A stretch of DNA of 64,000 nucleotides from an uncultured Collinsella sp. Its GTDB lineage: Bacteria > Actinomycetota > Coriobacteriia > Coriobacteriales > Coriobacteriaceae. The stretch lies in assembly GCA_902470065.1 (NCBI GenBank), contig CABRFA010000002.1, forward strand, positions 1 to 64,000, written 5' to 3'. Both the position numbers and the translations under genes were made by a program. Positions 7,068 through 16,373 of the stretch are shown in pieces; positions within the stretch are counted from its first letter, which is position 1; every line of letters starts with the position of its first letter. The notes below the pieces were generated by a model. That model did no database searches and had not been told where the DNA came from. It saw nothing but the letters and a program-made list of their open reading frames with translations.

Positions 7068-8340
7068 GAACCTCCCTGCGTGCATGGACCAAGCCGGAAT
7101 CATCGACTCCGATGATAGCAACATCGAGCAGGCACGGGGCTGTAAGTCCACAGGTATCGTCAAGACGGGCATGATGGAACGAGCCGAGCGTCAGGTTGTC
7201 GCCATACTCGAGCACGGCACGCTCGACCGTGCCCACGCGACGACGAGCGTCGGCAATAGCGAGCTCCTGTGCGGCGGCCCGCATACGGCGGCTGCGCTCG
7301 GCCATAACCTCGGGTGGCACCTGGTCGGGCATGTCGGCAGCAAGGGTACCGGGACGCTTGCTGTAGCGGAACACGTGCATACGCGAGAAACCCACACGGC
7401 GGCACAGCGCCAGCGACTCCTCGAACTCCTCGTCCGTCTCACCAGGAAAACCGACGATGACATCGCACGAAAGGGACGCCTGGGGCAAGTTGGCGCGAAT
7501 CATACGCACCGTGTCCTCAAAGGCCTCGGCGCTATAGGGACGGCCCATGCGATGCAGGGTCGCCGTGCAGCCGGACTGCACGGGCAGGTGCAAAAACGGG
7601 GCGATACGCTGCGGGTAGCGCGCCATAACCTTAAGCAGGCGCTCGGAGATATCCATGGGCTCGACCGAGGAAATGCGCACATGCGGAATAGACGTGCGCT
7701 CCATGATGGCCTCGAGCAGCTCATCGATTTCGACGTGCTCGTCGGTCGCGCTCTTGCCATCGTAGGCACCCAGGTTCACACCGGTCAGCACCACCTCGGG
7801 CACGCCGGCCTCCTGGGCCTCGCGAACTTGCTCGAGCACGGACTCGACGGGCACGGAGCGCTCGGGGCCGCGCGCCTTCCACACAATGCAATAGGTGCAG
7901 CGATGGTTGCAGCCATCCTGAATCTTCACGCCCAGGCGAGAGCGACCGAGCGCATCGACCACCTCGCCATCGCTGCAGGCGGGAACGCTATCGGACTCAA
8001 CACCCAGCACCTCGCAAACACGTTCGGCGACATCTATCTTGGACGGCTCGGCAATCACGCGATCCGAAAGCTCCGACAGCTCCTCGGGATGCAAATTGAC
8101 CACGCATCCGGTCACGACCACATAGGGCTCGTTTGGATGGGCCAGCGCATGACGGACGGCCTTGCGGGTCTTAGCCTCGGCCTCGCCCGTAACGGCACAA
8201 GTGTTAATGACGATCAGATCGGCATCCTGGGGCTCCACAATAGCAAAGCCCAAGCGCATAAGATCGGCAGTGATACGGTCAGACTCAACCCGGTTGACAC
8301 GGCAGCCGAGGTTGACGACGGAAATATGGGGTGCGAGCAC
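7048..8340 (-). CDS. mtaB: tRNA threonylcarbamoyladenosine methylthiotransferase MtaB
   Basis: A radical SAM enzyme of the MiaB family that adds a methylthio group to t6A37 in tRNAs reading ANN codons. The 430 residues show an N-terminal UPF0004 domain with cluster-binding Cys (NLGCRVN, NTCAVT, TGCVV), the radical-SAM CNHRCTYC motif near residue 150, and a C-terminal TRAM-like end. The NLGCRVN signature favours MtaB over MiaB. The start is GTG with AAGGAG upstream, ten bases after the dnaJ stop. Confidence 0.93.
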   Translation of the reverse strand: MLAPHISVVNLGCRVNRVESDRITADLMRLGFAIVEPQDADLIVINTCAVTGEAEAKTRKAVRHALAHPNEPYVVVTGCVVNLHPEELSELSDRVIAEPSKIDVAERVCEVLGVESDSVPACSDGEVVDALGRSRLGVKIQDGCNHRCTYCIVWKARGPERSVPVESVLEQVREAQEAGVPEVVLTGVNLGAYDGKSATDEHVEIDELLEAIMERTSIPHVRISSVEPMDISERLLKVMARYPQRIAPFLHLPVQSGCTATLHRMGRPYSAEAFEDTVRMIRANLPQASLSCDVIVGFPGETDEEFEESLALCRRVGFSRMHVFRYSKRPGTLAADMPDQVPPEVMAERSRRMRAAAQELAIADARRRVGTVERAVLEYGDNLTLGSFHHARLDDTCGLTAPCLLDVAIIGVDDSGLVHARREVHGSLED

Positions 8341-8349
8341 GCGGGCTCC

Positions 8350-9498
8350 TTAATCGAGGATATCGTCGAGGGCACTCTTGATACGGTCGGTCACCGACTT
8401 CTTACCAGAAGCGACGTCATCGCCCATCTCATCGGCAAAAGCACGGAGCAGCTCGCGCTGCTTATTGGAAAGATTGGTGGGAACGACCACGCGCAGTTGC
8501 ACGATCAGGCGGCCACGCGAACCGCCACCGCCAATGCGCGGCATGCCGTAATTATTGACGCTCACGGTGTCGCCGTACTGGGCGCCGGCGGGAACCGTCA
8601 CCTTAACGACCTCGTCGGGCATAATGCCCTCGACCTCGATCTCGCAGCCGAGCGCAGCCTGCGCAATCGAGATATCGCTCACCAGGTACAGGTCGTCACC
8701 GTTGCGCTTAAAGCGCTCATGGTCGGCAACACGCACGTTGACAATCAGGTCGCCCGAGGGCTCGCCGCGAAGGCCGGCCTCGCCAAAGCCGCTCACGCGC
8801 AGCTGGCGACCGGTCGAAACGCCGGCGGGAATATCGATGTCGATCTTTTCGTGCGAAGGCGTGCGGCCTTGACCGTCGCAGGTCTCGCAGGGATGATCGA
8901 TAACCGTGCCCTCGCCATGGCAGTCGGGGCAAGGCGAGGAAGACTGAACCTGGCCCAAAAACGATCGCTGAACCGTCGTGACGTAGCCCGTACCGTGGCA
9001 GCGGCCGCACTGCTTTTCCTGTGCGCCCTCTGCCCTACCGGTGCCATTGCAGTCCTCGCAAGGAGCAAGGCGGTCATAGCTGATTGTCTTTTTGCAGCCG
9101 AGCGCCGCCTCCTCGAGCGTCACCGAAAGCGAGATGGCCATATCACGTCCGCGACGACGCTCACGACGGCTGCGGGCGCCACCGCCGGCACCGCCGCCAA
9201 AGAACGACGAGAACAAGTCGTCCATGCCCATGCCACCAAAGATATCGTTGATATCGACGTAGCCGGAGCCACCGGGGCCGTCGGCAGTGCCGTAACGGTC
9301 GTAGTTAGCACGCTTCTGCTCATCGGAAAGAACGGAATATGCCTCGTTGAGCTCTTTGAACTTAGCCTCGGCCTCGGGGTCGTCCGAAACGTCCGGGTGT
9401 ACGGTACGGGCCTTCTTTAGAAACGCGCGCTTAATCGTCCGCGCGTCGGCATCCTTGTCGACGCCAAGCACCTCGTAGTAATCCCTATTTTCCGACAC
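8350..9498 (-). CDS. dnaJ: chaperone DnaJ
   Basis: A co-chaperone that delivers substrates to DnaK and stimulates its ATPase. The 382-residue protein has a J domain with HPD (TVHPDVSDD), a Gly/Phe linker (DINDIFGGMGMDDLFSSFFG), four CxxCxGxG zinc repeats (CEDCNGTG, CGRCHGTG, CPDCHGEG, CETCDGQG) and both C-terminal substrate domains. The likely start is GTG (MSENRDYYEV) with GGAAGGA upstream. The frame stays open further upstream without a ribosome-binding site. TTGGGT and AATAAT spaced 17 bases lie just upstream as a possible promoter. Confidence 0.95.
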   Translation of the reverse strand: MSENRDYYEVLGVDKDADARTIKRAFLKKARTVHPDVSDDPEAEAKFKELNEAYSVLSDEQKRANYDRYGTADGPGGSGYVDINDIFGGMGMDDLFSSFFGGGAGGGARSRRERRRGRDMAISLSVTLEEAALGCKKTISYDRLAPCEDCNGTGRAEGAQEKQCGRCHGTGYVTTVQRSFLGQVQSSSPCPDCHGEGTVIDHPCETCDGQGRTPSHEKIDIDIPAGVSTGRQLRVSGFGEAGLRGEPSGDLIVNVRVADHERFKRNGDDLYLVSDISIAQAALGCEIEVEGIMPDEVVKVTVPAGAQYGDTVSVNNYGMPRIGGGGSRGRLIVQLRVVVPTNLSNKQRELLRAFADEMGDDVASGKKSVTDRIKSALDDILD

Positions 9499-9579
9499 GA
9501 CCGAATCCTTCCGACTTTCATTATTGTCACAGTGCGTCCTATACCCAAGCTGGGCCGGCCGCAAACAGAGGGTTTGATG

Positions 9580-10683
9580 TTATTGCATTGCGTAGGGCGA
9601 AAGCATGGCACGTTGCGAGCAGCTCGCAAACCAAACCGACACGAGCGCAAACATAAATCCGTTGGCAAAACCGTTGGCAAACTGCATCGCGCCGCGCTTC
9701 CACCACAGCAGGCTGCGGTGCAGCACGCCGTCCGAGAGCACCATGAACAGGCCCATGGCAAACGGAATAAAGCACATCACGGCAAAGGCCGAGAACACGC
9801 CCGAGATGGCCGATAGCACCAAAAACGGCGCCACGATGCCCATCAGGTAAAAACCGGTACGGGCCTTGCCTTCCAGGCGCTCGGCCTCAACATGGGCCCG
9901 ACCGACCAGATCACCGCCAGAGGCGCCGTTGGTGCCGGCGTGACCCATGCCGCCAATACGGACCTCGTCGCCATCGTGCGTGCCGGCGGGAAACTCAATC
10001 GTCTGCTCGGAGGTCACACGGGTTCGCCCGCTGCCGCCGCAATCGGGACAGGGGTCGGCGACGACCTTACCGGAGCCACCGCACTCAGGGCAGACAGACT
10101 GGAACGTGCCGGCACCAAACAGAAAGGACAGGTCGACATCGATGTGGCCGCGACCGCCGCAGCTCGGACAGGTATGTGCATGCTCGGACGAAACAGAGCC
10201 CGAACCGCCGCAGTGACCACAGGTATCGAAGCGCGTATAGCGGACGGTCTTGCGGGCACCGCCCTTGGCCTCCTTGGCGTCGAGCTTAATATCGACGACC
10301 ACGTTGGCGCCGTTCTCGGGATTATAGGCAGCCTGCCCGCGACGCGGCTGACCCCAGGCGCCACCAAAGGGAAAGCCGCCCTCAAAGGGATTGCCGTAGC
10401 CCGCGCTGCCGGCGTAACCGCCGCCATAGGGCGAAGCCGTGGGAGCGCCGGCAAAGGGATTGCCCGAGCGCATGGCGTCGTAGCGCGCACGCTTCTGCTC
10501 GTCCGAAAGCACAGCATAGGCCTCGGAAACCTCTTTGAACTTTTCCTCGGCATCCGGTTCTTTGTTGACGTCCGGATGGAGCTTGCGGGCCTTTTGCTGG
10601 AAGGCTTTCTGTATATCACGCGAGGTGGCGTCCTTGGAGACACCCAAAATCTCGTAGTAATCTTTTTCGTTCATCGTCGCCAT
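9580..10683 (-). CDS. DnaJ-like protein with C-terminal membrane segments
   Basis: 367 residues. Residues 1-75 are a good J domain (MNEKDYYEILGVSKDA, HPD in KLHPDVNKE), followed by a long Gly/Pro/Tyr-rich linker. Four zinc repeats follow (CGHCGGSG, CPSCGGRG, CPECGGSG, CPDCGGSG) and then part of the first substrate domain. The usual second C-terminal domain is missing. Instead, from about residue 270 there are two or three hydrophobic stretches (FYLMGIVAPFLVLSAISGVF and FANGFMFALVSVWF among them), so the protein is probably membrane-anchored. SD GGAGG lies nine bases before the ATG at 10683. Its partner DnaK and its role are not evident. Confidence 0.85.
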   Translation of the reverse strand: MATMNEKDYYEILGVSKDATSRDIQKAFQQKARKLHPDVNKEPDAEEKFKEVSEAYAVLSDEQKRARYDAMRSGNPFAGAPTASPYGGGYAGSAGYGNPFEGGFPFGGAWGQPRRGQAAYNPENGANVVVDIKLDAKEAKGGARKTVRYTRFDTCGHCGGSGSVSSEHAHTCPSCGGRGHIDVDLSFLFGAGTFQSVCPECGGSGKVVADPCPDCGGSGRTRVTSEQTIEFPAGTHDGDEVRIGGMGHAGTNGASGGDLVGRAHVEAERLEGKARTGFYLMGIVAPFLVLSAISGVFSAFAVMCFIPFAMGLFMVLSDGVLHRSLLWWKRGAMQFANGFANGFMFALVSVWFASCSQRAMLSPYAMQ

Positions 10684-10741
10684 GCGCGGCAACCTCCTGC
10701 TCACAGCAGCGTATATATTGCGGTAATTCTACCCGAGCGGC

Positions 10742-11974
10742 CTAGGCTAGACCCCAAAACAGCTCGAACAGCACATTTCCATCGAGCCAGCCCAAGTGAG
10801 TGGGCGCTAAACGAGCACGGACGCGACCTGCGATAACGTCTTTCGAGGTGACGCGCCCCGCATGTCCTTCAATATGATCGGGCACCCAGGTGGCAAGGCC
10901 CAACTCGACCGCACGGTCGCAGGCCGCCGCCAACTCATCTGCAGCGATCACGCTTGCCGAGCGAACCAACAGATCGGGCCCAATGCCACGCGTCATGCGA
11001 CAGGCAAGCATCAAATCCTCGGCCGCCGCCTCGCGCTGCGACAGATACTCGGCATCAAACGTCGTCGCGGCATCGTCGCGTTGCACCAAGCGCACGCGAT
11101 ACGCATCGCCGCGAGCAAGCACGTCGGGAAACAGCCCGGCCAAGCGATCGAAATCCTCGGCGTCGAGCATACCGGCGGCAGAGCGGCCCAAACCCAGATA
11201 GCCCTGTCCGGTCCAATAGGCAATGTTGTGGGCGCACTCATGGCCGTCGAGCGCGTAGCTTGCCACCTCATACGGGTGATAGCCGGCCGCACTCAGGCGC
11301 TCACGCGCCGCATCCATGCATGCAGCCTGAAAATCCTCGTCGGGCTCGAGCGACTCGTCGCGACACGCCATGCGATAGAGCGGCGTGCCCTCCTCGAGCG
11401 TGAGCGGGTACACCGACACATGATGCGGCGCCGCCGCCAACACGCCATCGAGTGTGCGCTGCCAGCTTAGGTCGGTCTGCCCGGGAAGGCCGCACATCAG
11501 GTCGCACGACACGACAAGCCCAGCGTCCTTGACCGTCGTGATGGCAGCGAGCGCCCGATCGGCATCGTGAATGCGGCCGATGGCGGTAAGTTCGGCGTTA
11601 TCGAGCGTTTGCACGCCCAGAGAGACGCGCGTGACACCCACCCCGGCAAGCGCAGTGGCAAGCTCTGCGGTCAGCGATTCGGGATTGGCCTCGCAGGTAA
11701 ACTCAACAGGCTTGCACCACGCAGAGATGCGCCGGGCAAATTCTACCAAACGCTCCCCCGCCAGCGACGGCGTGCCGCCGCCAACATAGACGGTGCGGAT
11801 CTGTGCAAGCGCGCCTGCGTCGCCAAAAGCATCGAGGCGCGCATACAACTGCTCAAAATAGGTATCGAGCGCAACGCTCATGTTGCACGGAGCAAAACTG
11901 CGTGAGTCAAAGTCACAGTACCGGCATTTTTGGGCGCAAAACGGCACATGCACGTACAGCGCGGTAACGGCCAC
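10742..11974 (-). CDS. hemW: HemW-like radical SAM heme chaperone
   Basis: A 410-residue radical SAM protein with CAQKCRYCDF near residue 13, followed by the GGGTPS glycine loop, the family motifs of HemW (formerly called coproporphyrinogen oxidase-like HemN). HemW binds heme rather than oxidising coproporphyrinogen, and the C-terminal HemN domain is present. The start is GTG with GGAGG in the end of dusB, two bases after its stop, so the two are coupled. Neighbouring dnaJ genes are a frequent association in Gram-positives. Confidence 0.9.
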   Translation of the reverse strand: MAVTALYVHVPFCAQKCRYCDFDSRSFAPCNMSVALDTYFEQLYARLDAFGDAGALAQIRTVYVGGGTPSLAGERLVEFARRISAWCKPVEFTCEANPESLTAELATALAGVGVTRVSLGVQTLDNAELTAIGRIHDADRALAAITTVKDAGLVVSCDLMCGLPGQTDLSWQRTLDGVLAAAPHHVSVYPLTLEEGTPLYRMACRDESLEPDEDFQAACMDAARERLSAAGYHPYEVASYALDGHECAHNIAYWTGQGYLGLGRSAAGMLDAEDFDRLAGLFPDVLARGDAYRVRLVQRDDAATTFDAEYLSQREAAAEDLMLACRMTRGIGPDLLVRSASVIAADELAAACDRAVELGLATWVPDHIEGHAGRVTSKDVIAGRVRARLAPTHLGWLDGNVLFELFWGLA

Positions 11975-11976
11975 CG

Positions 11977-13020
11977 TTAGGCCTCCAACGGATGAGCGGG
12001 CACCGACTCGCCGGCGGCAAGTGCGGCCTCACAGGCCACCACATCGTGCTCGATATCATCGACCAGTGCCATGAACTCCTCGTATGTGGAGCAACGCACC
12101 ACCTGAGCGCGCCAGGCGGCAGCATGGGGCATGCCCTTTAGATACCAGCTTGCGTACGTGCGGGCACGCGACATGAGCGGCAACAGCTCGTGCGTGAGCG
12201 TCAGGTGCTCGCGCAGGGCATCCAGGCGCTCAACCGAGGAGCGAGAAGGAACCGGCGTGCCATCGAGTGCAAGGGCTCGGGCATCGCCGAACACCCATGG
12301 ATTGCCGTAGATGCCGCGCGCGATAAACACCGCGCTGGCACCCGAGCTTTGCAGATGCTCAGCAGCGTCCTCTGCCGAGAACACATCGCCCGAACCGATA
12401 ACGGGAATCTCGACGGCGTCGGCCACCTCATCGACGACCGACCAATCGGCCTGGCCCGTATAGAGCTGCGTGGCGCAGCGACCATGTACCGCCACCGCGG
12501 CGGCCCCTGCTCCCTCAAGCATCTGGGCAAACGTCGCGGCGTTGCGGTCTTCGGCGTAAAAGCCCTTACGGATTTTTACGGTCACGGGCACATGCGCCGC
12601 GCCCACCGCCGCCTCGACGATCTGCTCGGCCAGATCGGGAGTGCGCATAAGCGCCGAGCCCTCGCCCTTGGTGACGACCTTGCGAGCCGGGCAGGCCATG
12701 TTGATATCGATCAGCGACAGGCGATCGCCCACACGCTCCTCGACGGCAGCAACAGCGCTCGCAAACTGATCGGGCTTGGAGCCAAAGAGCTGCACGCAGA
12801 TCTGCTGCTCCTCATCGGCCGGCAGTACCAGGCGCCACGTCTTATTGCTGGCATAGGCAAGGCCCGCCACGCTCACCATCTCGCTATAGGCAAGATGGGC
12901 ACCGCGACGGCGGCACATGATGCGATAGGCGGGATCGGTCACGCCCGCCATGGGAGCCATAAGGAACGGCTGCTCGGCATAGGCGCCAAGCAACCGCTTG
13001 CTGTATTCAGAAAGTGCCAT
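11977..13020 (-). CDS. dusB: tRNA-dihydrouridine synthase
   Basis: A flavin enzyme reducing uridines in the tRNA D-loop. The 347-residue TIM-barrel protein has the family start LMAPMAGVTDPAYR, the active-site Cys block INMACPARKV, and FMN-binding VHGRCATQLYTG and GSGDVFS. It fits the DusB subfamily best. The gene starts four bases after the lepA stop, which suggests co-transcription. Confidence 0.93.
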   Translation of the reverse strand: MALSEYSKRLLGAYAEQPFLMAPMAGVTDPAYRIMCRRRGAHLAYSEMVSVAGLAYASNKTWRLVLPADEEQQICVQLFGSKPDQFASAVAAVEERVGDRLSLIDINMACPARKVVTKGEGSALMRTPDLAEQIVEAAVGAAHVPVTVKIRKGFYAEDRNAATFAQMLEGAGAAAVAVHGRCATQLYTGQADWSVVDEVADAVEIPVIGSGDVFSAEDAAEHLQSSGASAVFIARGIYGNPWVFGDARALALDGTPVPSRSSVERLDALREHLTLTHELLPLMSRARTYASWYLKGMPHAAAWRAQVVRCSTYEEFMALVDDIEHDVVACEAALAAGESVPAHPLEA

Positions 13021-13024
13021 GGAC

Positions 13025-14836
13025 CTACTCGTCCACCTTGAGAATCGCCATAAAGGCCTCCTGCGGAACCTCGACCGAGCCGATGGCCTTCATGCGCTTT
13101 TTGCCCTCTTTCTGCTTCTCGAGCAGCTTGCGCTTTCGCGAGATATCGCCGCCATAACACTTGGCCAGCACGTCCTTGCGGCGCGCTTTGACGGTAGAGC
13201 GGGCAATGATCTTGTTGCCGATGGCGCCCTGGATAGGCACCTCGAACAGCTGGCGCGGAATGATTTCCTTGAGCTTGTCGCACAGACCGCGGGCCAGGCC
13301 ATAAGCCTTATCCTTGTGCACGATAAACGACAGCGCGTCCACCTCGTCGCCCGAAAGCAGGATGTCGAGCTTGACGAGCTCGGAGGGGCGATATTCGTTG
13401 AACTCGTAGTCGAGCGAGGCGTAACCCTTGGTGCGGCTCTTGAGCTGGTCAAAAAAGTCCAGAATGAGCTCGGCAAGCGGCATGTCGAAACGCATCTCGA
13501 CCGATTTGCTCGTGAGATGGATCATGTCGGTTGTAATGCCGCGATGCTCGATAGCGAGCTGCATGACGGCACCCGTATACTCGGGCGGACAGATAATCTT
13601 GGCCTTGAGGTAGGGCTCCTCGATGCGCTCGATGCGCGTAGCCTCGGGCAGATCCTGCGGGCTGCGAACATCAATCATCTCGCCGTCGGTCTTGTAGACG
13701 TGATAGTCCACCGAAGGGCTCGTGGCAATCAGGTCCAGGTTGAACTCGCGCTCCAGGCGCTCCTTGACGACCTCCATATGCAGCAGGCCCAAGAAGCCAA
13801 CGCGGAAACCAAAGCCGAGCGCCACCGAAGTCTCGGGCTCCCACACCAACGACGGGTCGTTGACATGCAGCTTATCGAGCGCGTCACGCAGGTTCTCGTA
13901 GTCCTTGTTATCGATCGGGAACAGGCCCGTATAGACCATGGGCTTAGCCTCGCGGTAACCGGGAAGCGGCTCGGGGCAGGGGTTCGACGCCCAGGTAAGG
14001 GTGTCGCCCACGCGAACGGCCTCGGGGTCCTTCAGGCCCGTGACCACGTATCCGACCTCGCCGACCGTCAGCGCGTCGACCGGCGTCTCGGCGGGACGCT
14101 TGACGCCCACGCCATCGACCAAAAAGTCGCCCTTTGCCTGCATCATGCGCAAGGTATCGCCCTTTTTGATGGAGCCGTCAAAGATGCGCACCGTGGCGAC
14201 GACGCCACGATACTCGTCGAAGTATGAATCCAGAATGAGTGCCTTGAGCGACGCATTCGCATCGCCCTTGGGCGGAGAGATCAGAAAGACAATGGACTCC
14301 AGCAGATCGTGGATGCCCTCGCCGGTCTTGCCCGAGACACACACGGCATCATCGGCAGGGATCGCCAGGTCATCCTCGATCTCGGTCTTAACCTCGTCGG
14401 GATGAGCCGAGGGCAGGTCGATCTTGTTGATGGCCGGCACAATGTCCAGATTGGCGTTCATGGCAAGCGTCGCGTTGGAGACGGTCTGTGCCTCGACGCC
14501 CTGTGTGGCGTCGACAACGAGCACCGCGCCCTCACAGGCTGCCAGCGAGCGCGAGACCTCATAGGTAAAGTCCACGTGGCCCGGCGTATCGATCAGATTG
14601 AACTGATACGTCTCGCCATCGTCGGCGTCATAGGACACGCGAACGGCATTGGACTTGATCGTGATGCCGCGCTCGCGCTCGATATCCATGGTGTCGAGCA
14701 GCTGCGACTCCATGTCGCGCTCGTCGACGGTATGGGTGAGCTCGAGAATGCGGTCACTGATCGTGGACTTGCCATGGTCGATGTGCGCAACAATCGAGAA
14801 GTTGCGGATGTGGGAAATGTCAATTGAAGTATTCAT
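13025..14836 (-). CDS. lepA: elongation factor 4 (LepA)
   Basis: A ribosome-binding GTPase implicated in back-translocation and 30S assembly. The 603 residues carry G1 AHIDHGKS, DTPGHVDF (G3), NKIDLPSA (G4), then domains II, III and V and the LepA-specific C-terminal domain (ISRKRKLLEKQKEGKKRMK). I start at the ATG 14836 (MNTSIDISHIRN). TAAGAT lies only seven bases before that ATG and no good ribosome-binding site is present, so the mRNA may be leaderless. Confidence 0.95.
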   Translation of the reverse strand: MNTSIDISHIRNFSIVAHIDHGKSTISDRILELTHTVDERDMESQLLDTMDIERERGITIKSNAVRVSYDADDGETYQFNLIDTPGHVDFTYEVSRSLAACEGAVLVVDATQGVEAQTVSNATLAMNANLDIVPAINKIDLPSAHPDEVKTEIEDDLAIPADDAVCVSGKTGEGIHDLLESIVFLISPPKGDANASLKALILDSYFDEYRGVVATVRIFDGSIKKGDTLRMMQAKGDFLVDGVGVKRPAETPVDALTVGEVGYVVTGLKDPEAVRVGDTLTWASNPCPEPLPGYREAKPMVYTGLFPIDNKDYENLRDALDKLHVNDPSLVWEPETSVALGFGFRVGFLGLLHMEVVKERLEREFNLDLIATSPSVDYHVYKTDGEMIDVRSPQDLPEATRIERIEEPYLKAKIICPPEYTGAVMQLAIEHRGITTDMIHLTSKSVEMRFDMPLAELILDFFDQLKSRTKGYASLDYEFNEYRPSELVKLDILLSGDEVDALSFIVHKDKAYGLARGLCDKLKEIIPRQLFEVPIQGAIGNKIIARSTVKARRKDVLAKCYGGDISRKRKLLEKQKEGKKRMKAIGSVEVPQEAFMAILKVDE

Positions 14837-14843
14837 GCGGACT

Positions 14844-14849
14844 ATCTTA
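14844..14849 (-). promoter_or_regulatory. possible lepA -10 box
   Basis: TAAGAT on the minus strand ends seven bases before the lepA ATG. If used, transcription would begin at or next to the start codon. No convincing -35 is visible, so this is tentative. Confidence 0.35.
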
Positions 14850-14861
14850 CCCGAGCGGTAC

Positions 14862-14898
14862 AAAAAATGGAGCCTGTTCCATAAAACAGGCTCCATTT
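14862..14898 (-). terminator. rpsT terminator
   Basis: On the minus strand AATGGAGCCTGTT pairs with AACAGGCTCCATT around loop TTATGG, followed by TTTT. It lies about 35 bases after the rpsT stop. Confidence 0.92.
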
Positions 14899-14932
14899 AT
14901 GCGCGTAATCTGTGTGGTGTGAAATTTACAAC

Positions 14933-15199
14933 TTAAGCGTTGATGCTGTTCACGAGCTTGGCAAGACCGGACTTGCGGTTGGAAGCCTGGTTCTTGTGGA
15001 TAACATGCTTGGCGGCAGCCATGTCGAGACGCTTGGTGACGGTCTTGAGGGCAGCCTGGGCCTTCTCGGCGTCGCCCTCGGCGACGGCGGACTGGACGTG
15101 CTTGGTCAGCGTCTTGAGCTCGGACTTGACAGCCTTGTTACGCATGCGAGCTGCCTCATTGGTGCGGATACGCTTCTTCTGAGACTTGATGTTTGCCAC
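14933..15199 (-). CDS. rpsT: 30S ribosomal protein S20
   Basis: An 88-residue basic helical protein that binds 16S rRNA. ANIKSQKKRIRTNEAARMRN is the classic start, and the HKNQASNRKSGLAKLVN end is also typical. The start is GTG at 15199, with AAGGA upstream. An in-frame extension to 15268 would add 23 residues unlike S20. It is monocistronic, with its own terminator before lepA. Confidence 0.96.
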   Translation of the reverse strand: MANIKSQKKRIRTNEAARMRNKAVKSELKTLTKHVQSAVAEGDAEKAQAALKTVTKRLDMAAAKHVIHKNQASNRKSGLAKLVNSINA

Positions 15200-15332
15200 T
15201 TCTGGAGTTCCTTTCGAGTTCCTTGCAAAAAATGTATGACACCTCTGAGACACGGTGAGGTCATGCAAGCGCCTACTATAGCACGCTCCCTCTCAAAGGG
15301 ATAGAACGAATTTGTCAAATAGGCAGGTATCA

Positions 15333-16295
15333 TCACGATTTTCTCAAGATGTTCGTAATCCAGAGCAAAAGCGCGGTCTGAGAATCGGCCGAACCCTTGA
15401 GCGCGAGCTCCACATCGACCGCGCCCTCGAGCGCTGCGACGAGCTCTGCCATCGAAAAGCGACGTGCCCAGGTCAGGTGATTCTTGACCTGCCAGGACTG
15501 AAGCTTGAGTGTTGCGGCCAGCTCACGACCCTGACCGCGCGCATCGAGCGCCTTGGCGACGATCAGCTCGCGGATGCGGCCGCACAGCAATGTATAAGTC
15601 CACACGTAGCTCTTAGCGGGCAATAGATTGAAAAGCTCGAGCGAGCGTCGCATGTCACGGGCCGAGACCGCATTGAGAAAGTCCCAGGGTTGAACCTCGG
15701 CAGTGCGCACAATCCAGCGCTCCACATCGGCAAGCTCAATCTGGGGCGCCTCGACCATCTGAGCAAGCTTAGCCAAGTCGTTATCGAGCATGCGAGTGTT
15801 TTCACCCGAACGCGAGACGAGCTCCTCGGCGGCCGCCGTCGAGATCGACTTGCCGTGCTGCGTCGCCATCTGTTGCACGCGGCGCGGTAACTCCCAGCGC
15901 TTGGTGCCGGAGCAATCGATCACGGCCTTCTTGTCGATTTTGGCGATCGCCTTATACAGGCGCGTGTTCTTGGCAAGCGAGTCGGCGATGATGAGGCAGA
16001 CCGTCGTGGGGCTGGGACTCGCCAGATAGTCGACAAGCGGCTCCGAGACCGCCTTAGCGAGCTTTGAGCAGCCATCAAGGATTACCAAGCGAAACTCGCT
16101 GCCCATCGGAAAGGTGTTAAGCGATCCGATAATGGACTCGATATCGGGGTCCTTGGTCATGTCGCGCTCGTCGAGGTTGAACTCGACCATTCCCGACTTT
16201 TCCAGACGCGCCTTCATACGCGAGACGGCGTGATCGCGCTTGACGCCGTCGGTACCGACGATCAGATATGCCGGCAGCAGACCGGTTTCGGACAT
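15333..16295 (-). CDS. holA: DNA polymerase III subunit delta
   Basis: The clamp-loader delta subunit, which opens the sliding clamp during replication. The 320 residues start MSETGLLPAYLIVG, and the order of motifs (ERDM, a hydrophobic LVILDGCSKLAK strand, the CSGTKRWELPRRVQQM segment) matches the HolA/YqeN family. GGGAGGGGAG precedes the ATG at 16295. It follows comEC by about 80 bases, the familiar comEA-comEC-holA order. Confidence 0.92.
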   Translation of the reverse strand: MSETGLLPAYLIVGTDGVKRDHAVSRMKARLEKSGMVEFNLDERDMTKDPDIESIIGSLNTFPMGSEFRLVILDGCSKLAKAVSEPLVDYLASPSPTTVCLIIADSLAKNTRLYKAIAKIDKKAVIDCSGTKRWELPRRVQQMATQHGKSISTAAAEELVSRSGENTRMLDNDLAKLAQMVEAPQIELADVERWIVRTAEVQPWDFLNAVSARDMRRSLELFNLLPAKSYVWTYTLLCGRIRELIVAKALDARGQGRELAATLKLQSWQVKNHLTWARRFSMAELVAALEGAVDVELALKGSADSQTALLLWITNILRKS

Positions 16296-16373
16296 TACGC
16301 TCCCCTCCCGCAGGCCTTCGTATTCGTTCCGTGCCATTCTAGCCCAGGGGCCCACCACACGCCATCGACGTCG

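Noticed and set aside
9499..9579. CIRCE or HrcA operator before dnaJ
   Set aside because: No 9-bp inverted repeat of the CIRCE type is present in the gap or before the second dnaJ gene.
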